DNA of 5,414 nucleotides. Source: JAAYLC01 sp964636665 (GTDB lineage Bacteria; Bacteroidota; Bacteroidia; Flavobacteriales; Flavobacteriaceae). The notes under the pieces are model-generated. The model saw nothing but the letters and a program-made list of their open reading frames with translations. It was not told the origin of the DNA and ran no database searches. This document shows positions 1 through 5,414 of this stretch, in pieces (within the stretch, counting starts at the first letter, position 1; the number at the start of each line of letters is the position of its first letter). The stretch lies in the NCBI GenBank assembly GCA_964636665.1, contig CAZWVT010000085.1, positions 1-5,414 of the forward strand. The letters are read 5' to 3'. The position numbers and the translations under genes are program-made.

Positions 1-85
1 AAAGTTCTAATTTTACGATAGTTGCTCATCAGTTAGATTGGAAAGATTAGTTGTGAATTGCTTTCAAAAGTTCTAATTTTACGAT
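1..85 (+). CRISPR. End of a type II-C CRISPR array (one full repeat, one spacer, one partial repeat)
   Basis: Positions 1-19 are identical to positions 67-85, and the two copies are separated so that a 36-nt repeat (50-85, beginning GTTGTGAATTGC and ending TTTTACGAT) and a 30-nt spacer (20-49) result. A 36-nt repeat with a 30-nt spacer is the usual geometry of type II-C arrays. Nothing resembling a further repeat starts 30 nt after position 85, so this repeat is the last one at the cas2-proximal end; the rest of the array lies beyond the left edge. The GTTGT start is the orientation found at the 5' end of the repeat part of type II-C crRNAs, so I infer plus-strand transcription, toward cas2. 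In type II-C systems transcription direction and the side of spacer acquisition need not agree, so whether this end is the old or the new end cannot be decided here. The spacer target is unknown. Confidence 0.93.
51..81 (+). promoter_or_regulatory. Possible promoter embedded in the CRISPR repeat
   Basis: Inside the repeat, TTG (51-53) is followed after 20 nt by TAATTTTA (74-81). This resembles the Bacteroidota promoter pattern of a -33 TTG/TTTG and a -7 TAnnTTTG with about 20 nt between; the only fixed position missed in the -7 box is the final G. A start about 5-8 nt downstream would fall at or just inside the following spacer. Repeat-borne promoters are established for Neisseria type II-C arrays; applying the idea here is inference, and A+T-rich sequence makes chance matches common. 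Confidence 0.35.
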
Positions 86-146
86 GATTTACAACGTACC
101 CCTACTTAAAAGGTTGGTATGTTGTAAGTTATCATCGTATTTAGAA
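71..146. repeat. Imperfect inverted repeat spanning the array boundary
   Basis: The sequence can fold into a long hairpin with four paired blocks: 71-76 with 141-146 (6 bp), 80-88 with 131-139 (9 bp), 89-95 with 121-127 (7 bp) and 96-100 with 116-120 (5 bp, one G-U). There is a small internal loop (77-79 opposite 140), a 3-nt bulge (128-130) and an apical loop of 15 nt (101-115). The left arm begins within the last 15 nt of the terminal repeat, so the right arm contains a diverged inverted copy of the repeat's 3' end. It could end or protect the array transcript, mark the array edge for Cas1-Cas2, or be the scar of an inversion. No strong T tract follows on either strand, so it is not a standard terminator. 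The pairing is seen; the role is not. Confidence 0.7.
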
Positions 147-182
147 ATAAAAAATGAGCCCTAAAAGAACGCATTCCAGTTT

Positions 183-206
183 CTGAGACATCAGTTTTTA
201 TTTTCT
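183..206 (+). terminator. Weak candidate terminator between the array and cas2
   Basis: CTGA-GACA-TCAG (183-194) forms a stem of only 4 bp and is followed on the plus strand by TTTTTATTTTCT (195-206). It would stop array transcription before it runs antisense into cas2. The stem is too short for confidence. The rest of 147-204 shows no gene and no clear minus-strand terminator for the cas operon, only an A-run (149-154) that reads as T on the minus strand. Confidence 0.2.
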
Positions 207-552
207 AAAAGAGCTCCAATTGCTGATTGGGCTGTCCGGGTTCCACGGATTTCTTTCCATGAAACACCTCCATCATCCCAAATTGTTTGTCGGTAATTTG
301 CATGAATCCGATTTTTCCGGCGCGCGGCAAGTTATTTTTCAAACGTTTAATATGAACCTCGGCATTTTCCCGACTGGGACAAAATCGCATATAAATAGAA
401 AATTGAAACATAGAAAACCCATCATCCAAAAGATGTTTTCGAAACTGAGAAGCAACCTTGCGATCTCTTTTAGTTTCCGTGGGCAAATCAAAAAAAACTA
501 AAATCCACAAACTTCGATATTGATTAAGTCTTGAAAATCTGTTCCTATCCAT
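205..552 (-). CDS. cas2: CRISPR-associated endoribonuclease-fold protein Cas2 (type II)
   Basis: A 115-aa protein with the Cas2 hallmarks: a first beta strand ending in the conserved acidic residue (ILVFFDLP, Asp22), a helix rich in charge (residues 26-43), and a second strand with the type II-style FSMFQFSIYMRFCPS (46-60). The C-terminal tail ends QQLELF. Cas2 forms a dimer that bridges two Cas1 dimers; the complex captures protospacers and integrates them at the array. In this role Cas2 is structural and its nuclease residue is dispensable in the systems tested. The ATG at 550-552 is chosen because an in-frame TGA lies 36 nt upstream with no other ATG between. It lies 71 bp downstream of cas1, probably on the same transcript, and its 3' end faces the CRISPR array. 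The length is normal for the family and no break is seen. As in most Bacteroidota genes there is no Shine-Dalgarno motif, only an A-rich stretch (GAAAACAGT) before the start. Confidence 0.95.
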   Translation of the reverse strand: MDRNRFSRLNQYRSLWILVFFDLPTETKRDRKVASQFRKHLLDDGFSMFQFSIYMRFCPSRENAEVHIKRLKNNLPRAGKIGFMQITDKQFGMMEVFHGKKSVEPGQPNQQLELF

Positions 553-623
553 ACTGTTTTCATAACATATCGGTTTCCATAGGTTTCAGAAAAATCTGTT
601 TTATGCTTCCGCCAATTCCTCAT

Positions 624-1520
624 CTATTCAATAACCGGGTATAAAATTTTTCTGGAAATCCCACTAAAACATTCATACAAAGAATGGGTCGTTCGGCTCA
701 TCGCCACCATGAGCGGACTGCGTTTTCCGTCGATGATCACATCCATGGCTATGGCTTTTAAAAGTTCTTGTTTGAGCGCCGGACTGAGCTCCTGAATCGT
801 TTCGCCGCTTTCCACTATGTCTCTTACTATTAAATCGATAAACGGTCGGTAGGGTTCCATGATATCGTCAGCCAAACAATAGGCATTGTATTTGTTTCGG
901 TGAAAAATACCGAGAGTCGGATGCATTCCGGAACTTACCAAAGCACGTGCCGTCACGCCTCTCAGAATCGCATATCCGTAATTCAGTAAATTGTTTGGCG
1001 GCATCCCGTTTTGATATCTGGTAAACCCCTGTATCTCAAAAAAATGTTGCCAATAGTAGGCAGCTGCGCGCGCCTCGTGATTTTGAGTATCTCCGGAGGT
1101 CACGCGTTTTGCCCAATGAAGCATTTTTTGGACGGGAATGCCATTTTCATTTAAAAGCGCAGCCTGATTTAAAATCTTGGCAGTTACGGTCTGCTGCCAC
1201 AAATTCTTTTTTAAGGGGACAGAAGCATTCACCTGATTTTTGAAACGTTCCGTTTGTTCGGTATGTCCGCTTAAGGGCAGAAACATTCCGATGGGCATGT
1301 GTTGATGATTGCAGTTTATGACGGCTACGCCTTGTTGCACTAATTTTTCAAGCAATCCGTTGGTGATGGTAATTTGTTTGTTTTCCATCACAATCACCGC
1401 AATATCTTCAATGGGAACTGTTCGTTGCTCTTGTTCTTTATCAGGATAAGTAACGACCAATTGCTCATTTTTTGTGCTTAAATAGGCAGGGTTGCCGAAG
1501 AGTAATGTTCTTTTGAGCAT
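624..1520 (-). CDS. cas1: CRISPR-associated integrase Cas1 (type II)
   Basis: A 298-aa protein of the usual length for type II Cas1. It is the metal-dependent integrase that inserts new spacers at the array, working as Cas1-Cas2. The N-terminal beta domain (about 1-80) starts MLKRTLLFGNPAYLS and includes the IEDIAVIVMENKQITIT segment typical of type II. The helical C-terminal domain carries the three expected metal ligands: Glu149 (NHEARAAAYYW), His207 (GIFHRNKYN) and Glu222 (DDIMEPYRPF, with Asp218-Asp219 just before). The signatures LLNYGYAILRG (178-188) and SSGMHPTLGIFH (196-207) are strong family marks. All catalytic residues are present, so an active enzyme is likely. It lies 123 bp after the small acidic gene and has a candidate promoter of its own in that gap. 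Its base composition (about 37-50 % G+C in lines counted by hand) is clearly higher than that of cas9 (about 25-37 %), which suggests a separate history for the adaptation genes. The start ATG is preceded by TATAAAATTATT, with no Shine-Dalgarno site. Confidence 0.97.
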   Translation of the reverse strand: MLKRTLLFGNPAYLSTKNEQLVVTYPDKEQEQRTVPIEDIAVIVMENKQITITNGLLEKLVQQGVAVINCNHQHMPIGMFLPLSGHTEQTERFKNQVNASVPLKKNLWQQTVTAKILNQAALLNENGIPVQKMLHWAKRVTSGDTQNHEARAAAYYWQHFFEIQGFTRYQNGMPPNNLLNYGYAILRGVTARALVSSGMHPTLGIFHRNKYNAYCLADDIMEPYRPFIDLIVRDIVESGETIQELSPALKQELLKAIAMDVIIDGKRSPLMVAMSRTTHSLYECFSGISRKILYPVIE

Positions 1521-1598
1521 AATAATTTTATATCAAATCATTTTCCACAGAATAATATTCTTTAAAAGGATTTTGACTTTCTTCATTTTCTCTTTAAT

Positions 1599-1628
1599 AA
1601 AATGTAACAACATGTCATTGACTTACAA
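1599..1628 (-). promoter_or_regulatory. Candidate Bacteroidota-type promoter for cas1-cas2
   Basis: Read on the minus strand, TTG (1626-1628) is followed after 19 nt by TACATTTT (1599-1606), close to the Bacteroidota -33 / -7 pattern TTG ... TAnnTTTG with one mismatch at the last base. Transcription would begin near 1590-1595, leaving a leader of about 70 nt before the cas1 ATG. It sits in the 123-bp gap (1521-1643), which holds no convincing gene or terminator. If real, it would let the adaptation genes be expressed apart from cas9. The pattern is short and the gap A+T-rich, so this is only a candidate. Confidence 0.3.
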
Positions 1629-1643
1629 TATTGGGCAATAAGT

Positions 1644-2051
1644 TTAATCGTCTTCCTGATCATATAATTCAAGATGCCACGTACCGTTAGATCCGTGGAA
1701 AACTGGCACTTCTGTTTTCCAGCTATCGACTAATTTGGTGTATTCTTGCCTCTCCGTAAACTGATTTTCAATAAAATCAGCTTCATAATTATACTTACGC
1801 CACAAATTGAGTATGCGTTTTTTTAGTTGATGAACTTGATTGTCAGTCAAACAATTCTCCGGAGGAAAATAGTATTGAGGTACTCCAAAAATGCTTTCCA
1901 TCGTTTGGCCGTCCTCTGCCATAGCCCTTTCCAATTCTAACAAGTCTCGAAAAAATTCTAATTCTTCTGAAAATTTGATGTCACTTGTTGCTTGAAGATT
2001 CTCTTCAGCCACTTTTAAAAGCTCAAGTAGCTGGGAAACATATTTTTGCAT
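1644..2051 (-). CDS. Small acidic protein of unknown function between cas9 and cas1
   Basis: A 135-aa protein that I cannot assign to a named family. By count it has 27 Asp/Glu against 13 Lys/Arg, a net charge near -14. Residues 1-48 look like amphipathic helices rich in Leu and Glu. Then comes IFGVPQYYFPPENCLTDNQ (54-72), a helix LKKRILNLWRKYN (76-88), a further helix with KLVDSW (106-111), and a C-terminal part likely to be strand-forming (VPVFHGSNGTWHLELY, 115-130) with an acidic tail. There is no signal peptide, membrane segment, Cys/His metal cluster or nuclease motif. It is not Csn2 or Cas4. I have a vague impression of similar small acidic Bacteroidota proteins with an FPP...LT..Q and LW core, but cannot verify it. 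It starts 12 bp after cas9, whose TAA stop is followed at once by a second TAA, so it is very likely co-transcribed with cas9. It may modulate Cas9 or adaptation, or be an unrelated cargo gene. The ORF is clean and its ATG is well placed. Confidence 0.85.
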   Translation of the reverse strand: MQKYVSQLLELLKVAEENLQATSDIKFSEELEFFRDLLELERAMAEDGQTMESIFGVPQYYFPPENCLTDNQVHQLKKRILNLWRKYNYEADFIENQFTERQEYTKLVDSWKTEVPVFHGSNGTWHLELYDQEDD

Positions 2052-2063
2052 AGGTATAATTTA

Positions 2064-5000
2064 TTAATATTCCCCAACCCATACAATATCACCAAGATGA
2101 TCGACACGAACTTTAATAATTCCATTTACACCATTCAAACCAAGCTGTGGCTTATAAGTGATTCCTGCTAACGCTTTTGGAGTCTCAACTGTTGTTTCTA
2201 AATGATGCCTAAAGAAATAGTTTTTAGTGGCAATCTTCTGCACCCTAAACAAATTAAGACTAATAATTTTCTTGTTTTTAGGATCTAACAAATCAATTTC
2301 AGCAGGATTGAATCCTGTTTGCTCATTTGGAAAGACAAACATTTCATTTTGTTTCATAGTAAATAAAAACTCCCATCCCAAATGTTGATTATGTGTTTTG
2401 TCAATTATAGGCAAGTCTTGATTCACACGTTCAACGGCTTCAAAAAATGAAACTACATTTTCTTCCAATGCATATTTTGGCTGTCCATTTTCATCTAAAA
2501 CAATTGCTCCTTTTTTATCTAAAACCGGAGCTTTATAAATTGCTACGTGATGATTATTTCTGGTGCTAACAAAACTAACCGGAATCTTATTACCTTCATT
2601 ATCTAGGATTTCTTTACCAAAATGATCTTTTTTATAATGTAAAGGTTCAGCATTTTTCACCCCGCTTATACTGACGCGCTTGATAGAAATCCCTTTTTCT
2701 TTATTCAACCAAATTGGTTTTTTCTCTATATCAGAGAAAGCTTTTTTTGCATCACCATCAAATTCTTTTAAGCGGTCTTTTAAAATTCGTTTAACGCCTT
2801 CATCCAGTACTTTGTTAATGGATTTTTCATCTTTAAAATTATCAGGAGTTACATCTTTTCTAATGGAATAATCAGCTTCTAACCATACCAATTTCACTTT
2901 CTCCGGTAGAACTTCCGTTTTTGATCCATTTAGATAAATAGGATTTCTACTTGGTGAATTTTTTCCTGAAAAAGCTTTCTTTGGATCATTTCCATTTTCA
3001 GACAAACGTTCAAGTAAAGCTTGTTTATAAACAGGATTTGAAACTTTTTGTATCGTTTCCAAATCAAATTTCGCACTGACTTTCTCCTCTTTACTATTGT
3101 AATAATGGTATTTTCCATACACCGTTTCCTTGTGCAATTGTCCTCTTGGTGTCAGTTCTGTTTTAATCTTCTCCCCTTTTTTTGTTTTGATTCTGTTTTT
3201 ATTCTTTGTAACCACCTTGTTTTTTGCTTTATGAGAAATAAGCACATTTTCTATGTGTTCCTTCGCAACTTGTCGAAAATTTGGTATTGGTAAATTAAAT
3301 CGTAATTTACCTTCTTTATCTCTGTGCAATTCCTTGTTCTCAATCGCAATTATATTTCCATGCAATTTGTGATTTTCATTCTGTCGGGCATTCAAATAAT
3401 TTAGATATTGAATATGATTATGTTTAGTAAATGCCACTGTCAGAGCATCCATCGCATGATGACGATGATCGTTTCGCTTGGTCCAATCTTTAATCACTTC
3501 GATTCTTTGGCCAAATTTACGCTCCTGCATTTCTGTTAAACCAAGTACTCTATATTTCGGCAGATTTAACTCTTTCATTACATTTATTAAGTCCCAATCC
3601 TTTCTTAATCTGTCTGTAACACTTCCTGAAGTTGGAACCACTGATTTGGTGATTTTCAACAACATTTCCTTTGCTTTCTTAGCAATGTATTGGCTTTGCC
3701 TTAAATCACGTTCGATAAATCCGTCACCAATATCAGTTGCTTTTTTAAGTAACTTTTGATATTTGGCTTTAGTGATAACTTTCTCTTTAAATAAAGCCTC
3801 AACATTTGAAATGTATGTTGAAAAATCTTGTTCACCTTTAGTTGACATATAATCAAAAGCTGTTTGGTTACTTTTATCAAGGTTTGCCTGTCTTGGCACT
3901 AGAACTTTATTTGAAAAGCTATCATCAAATAATCGAGTTTGAGGAATAATATGGTCAATATCATATTCTTTACTAAATAATTTATGGTAGTCGACCTTAG
4001 TGTTAGTATATAAGTCTTTATATCCATTAAATGCTAATTCTTGATATAATTTATATCGGACTATATCATTTCTTGTAGGGTTTGGCACATTTGGGAAATC
4101 TTTTCTAATCCTTTCTCTTATTTTGTCATTTTCTAATTTCGCTTTGTTAATTCCGCTGGTCATTTCCTCTCGCTCTTTGGCATTTTTCTTTAATTCACGT
4201 GCCAATTCGATACGAATTTCATCAAATTTGAAGTACTCTACAATCTTCCCATTTTCATCTCTCTTACTATTCTTTTCAATCAAGGCATTTACCACATTCA
4301 CCATTTGATTAAGAATTTTCTCCACCACAGGATTCCTCAAACTATTCTTTTTCAAGAGCTCCAACGTATCGTCTAATTCTCTTCTTGCAATTTCTTCTTT
4401 GGTCAAGGAATTTTTAGAATGTCGATAACCTGCCAATTCCGAAGCAGTACTATAGTTATTCTCTCTAATGAAAGGATAGACTTTACGCATGGCTTTCGTC
4501 GAAAGATTACCATAATCATCTTGCAATGCAACATTGGCTAATATTTCTGCGTGTTCCCTTTTAAAACCAAACTTCTTTTCTAATAGCTCATATAACTTTT
4601 CATTTCCACTGTGTGAGTCATCCCCTTCATAAGAATATAACAAATGCCATAGTTGGTAAGATGCTTGTTTTTCAAAGTCTTTACCATCTAATTCCGCATC
4701 AAACTCAAGAATTTCAGTGTCAATTCCTAATACTTTAAAAATATCTCGAACCATATTTTTAATCTCAGAAGCATAAACCTTCAAATCATCCAACTCTACT
4801 TCATCTTTATTAGACTTAACCTTTAAAATGTCTTTGACATCATAACCTTCGATTTCTAATATTTTCAAATAGACATTGTACAGTGCTTGGTTAGTTCTGT
4901 TGCCTTCCAATTGGGTATAATTCATTTCCCAATCAGCAGGTTTGTAACCTAACAGCTCAATAACTTTTCTAGCAGTAAGATTACCTTTTAGATTAAGTTC

Positions 5001-5414
5001 TTCAAAAATCTGTTGTTTGGCTTCTAAGTCAAGTACAAAAATTTCTTTTTCTTCTTCGAAAATGCTTGTCTGATTTTCTAATTTAGCAACTCTCTTTTTG
5101 CTTCCTTTTTTACGAATTAAAACATTATTTAAGTTTTGCCAAATCTTAAACTCTTGAAATAAAGGAGAAGACTTTGGCGCCACTCTTAAGCCAATTGTTT
5201 TCTTTTTTCCGTCAACAATAATTTCTTTACTTTCAAATTCACAAAAACTAATCAAACCTTTCTGTGACTTTAATTTTCGTTGATAAAAAATAATAATGTC
5301 TCGTATTTCGGTTTTAAGTTCTTCTGTTAATTCAGGATGAAACTTTGATTGAACTTCCCAAATTTTCTCAAATTCATCTAAATAATCTTGACGATAGAAA
5401 ACTTGATTTTTTAA
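2064..5414 (-). CDS. cas9: RNA-guided DNA endonuclease Cas9, type II-C (N-terminus outside the window)
   Basis: The frame is open from the right edge to the TAA at 2064-2066: 1116 visible residues, numbered here from the codon at 5412-5414. The first in-frame start-like codon, TTG at 5253-5255, is not the start. The 53 codons before it read VFYRQDYLDEFEKIW and FYQRKLKSQKGLISFCEFE, typical of flavobacterial Cas9. By family comparison about 300 residues (RuvC-I, the Arg-rich bridge helix, early REC) are missing. Visible are the REC lobe (1 to about 390), RuvC-II with Glu403 in IRIELARE (codon 4206-4208), HNH with Asp487-His488 in YDIDHIIPQ and Asn511 in ANLDKS (codons 3954-3956, 3951-3953, 3882-3884), RuvC-III with His653 and Asp656 in HRHHAMDA (codons 3456-3458, 3447-3449), and then the PAM-interacting C-terminal region (about 700-1116). 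Cas9 with crRNA and tracrRNA cuts both strands of matching DNA next to a PAM. Every visible catalytic residue is intact. The gene is A+T-rich compared with cas1. Confidence 0.97.
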   Translation of the reverse strand, partial: LKNQVFYRQDYLDEFEKIWEVQSKFHPELTEELKTEIRDIIIFYQRKLKSQKGLISFCEFESKEIIVDGKKKTIGLRVAPKSSPLFQEFKIWQNLNNVLIRKKGSKKRVAKLENQTSIFEEEKEIFVLDLEAKQQIFEELNLKGNLTARKVIELLGYKPADWEMNYTQLEGNRTNQALYNVYLKILEIEGYDVKDILKVKSNKDEVELDDLKVYASEIKNMVRDIFKVLGIDTEILEFDAELDGKDFEKQASYQLWHLLYSYEGDDSHSGNEKLYELLEKKFGFKREHAEILANVALQDDYGNLSTKAMRKVYPFIRENNYSTASELAGYRHSKNSLTKEEIARRELDDTLELLKKNSLRNPVVEKILNQMVNVVNALIEKNSKRDENGKIVEYFKFDEIRIELARELKKNAKEREEMTSGINKAKLENDKIRERIRKDFPNVPNPTRNDIVRYKLYQELAFNGYKDLYTNTKVDYHKLFSKEYDIDHIIPQTRLFDDSFSNKVLVPRQANLDKSNQTAFDYMSTKGEQDFSTYISNVEALFKEKVITKAKYQKLLKKATDIGDGFIERDLRQSQYIAKKAKEMLLKITKSVVPTSGSVTDRLRKDWDLINVMKELNLPKYRVLGLTEMQERKFGQRIEVIKDWTKRNDHRHHAMDALTVAFTKHNHIQYLNYLNARQNENHKLHGNIIAIENKELHRDKEGKLRFNLPIPNFRQVAKEHIENVLISHKAKNKVVTKNKNRIKTKKGEKIKTELTPRGQLHKETVYGKYHYYNSKEEKVSAKFDLETIQKVSNPVYKQALLERLSENGNDPKKAFSGKNSPSRNPIYLNGSKTEVLPEKVKLVWLEADYSIRKDVTPDNFKDEKSINKVLDEGVKRILKDRLKEFDGDAKKAFSDIEKKPIWLNKEKGISIKRVSISGVKNAEPLHYKKDHFGKEILDNEGNKIPVSFVSTRNNHHVAIYKAPVLDKKGAIVLDENGQPKYALEENVVSFFEAVERVNQDLPIIDKTHNQHLGWEFLFTMKQNEMFVFPNEQTGFNPAEIDLLDPKNKKIISLNLFRVQKIATKNYFFRHHLETTVETPKALAGITYKPQLGLNGVNGIIKVRVDHLGDIVWVGEY

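Noticed and set aside
50..95. A 46-nt repeat unit (GTTGT ... ACAAC) instead of 36 nt
   Set aside because: The preceding repeat copy ends at position 19 and lacks the extra GATTTACAAC, so the shared unit ends at ACGAT.
86..120. A further spacer followed by a degenerate repeat starting GTTGT at 121
   Set aside because: Only GTTGT and scattered bases match the repeat, the spacer would be 35 nt rather than 30, and the similarity is better explained by the inverted repeat at 71-146.
220..501. Plus-strand 93-codon ORF antisense to cas2
   Set aside because: It lies entirely within cas2 on the other strand and has no motif; it is a shadow of the real gene.
498..623. Minus-strand 41-codon ORF whose ATG abuts the cas1 TAG stop
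   Set aside because: Its 3' half overlaps cas2 in another frame and it has no family features; the abutting ATG is probably chance.
1533..1613. Minus-strand 26-codon ORF in the gap before cas1, with an internal ATG preceded by AAAGAG
   Set aside because: It is short, Lys/Ile-rich as expected of A+T-rich DNA, overlaps the region downstream of the candidate promoter, and has no recognisable motif.
3048..3293. Plus-strand ORF with hydrophobic stretches, antisense to cas9
   Set aside because: The hydrophobic look comes from reading A-rich Lys codons of cas9 on the opposite strand as Phe/Leu codons; it is not a membrane protein gene.

Overview
The window holds most of a type II-C CRISPR-Cas locus, very probably from a Bacteroidota bacterium of the Flavobacteriia kind. 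The evidence is a long Cas9 with HNH and split RuvC motifs in the style I know from flavobacterial Cas9 proteins, low G+C, no Shine-Dalgarno-like sites before the genes, and promoter-like strings close to the Bacteroidota TTG / TAnnTTTG pattern. I cannot name a genus or species from this sequence.

Layout: all genes lie on the minus strand and read right to left. cas9 enters from the right edge, with its N-terminal part outside the window. After 12 bp comes a 135-aa acidic protein of unknown function. A 123-bp gap with a candidate promoter follows, then cas1, a 71-bp gap and cas2. To the left of cas2 is the end of a CRISPR array: 19 nt of one repeat, a 30-nt spacer and one complete 36-nt repeat. 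Judged by the repeat orientation (5' GTTGT...), crRNAs would be read on the plus strand, convergent with the cas genes. No csn2 or cas4 is present, which fits II-C. No tracrRNA anti-repeat was found in the non-coding gaps.

How the parts work together: Cas1-Cas2 insert new spacers. The array supplies crRNAs, which with a tracrRNA encoded elsewhere guide Cas9 to cut invading DNA. In the visible Cas9 part the HNH residues and the RuvC-II and RuvC-III residues are intact, as are the Cas1 metal ligands, so nothing visible suggests decay.

The points most worth a second look are these: (1) a 27-bp imperfect palindrome (71-146) that starts inside the last repeat and continues past the array boundary; (2) the extra acidic gene between cas9 and cas1, where a minimal II-C operon has nothing; (3) a clear base-composition step between the A+T-rich cas9 and the more G+C-rich cas1-cas2, with the extra gene at the junction; (4) a Bacteroidota-like promoter pattern inside the repeat, which would let each repeat start its own crRNA.
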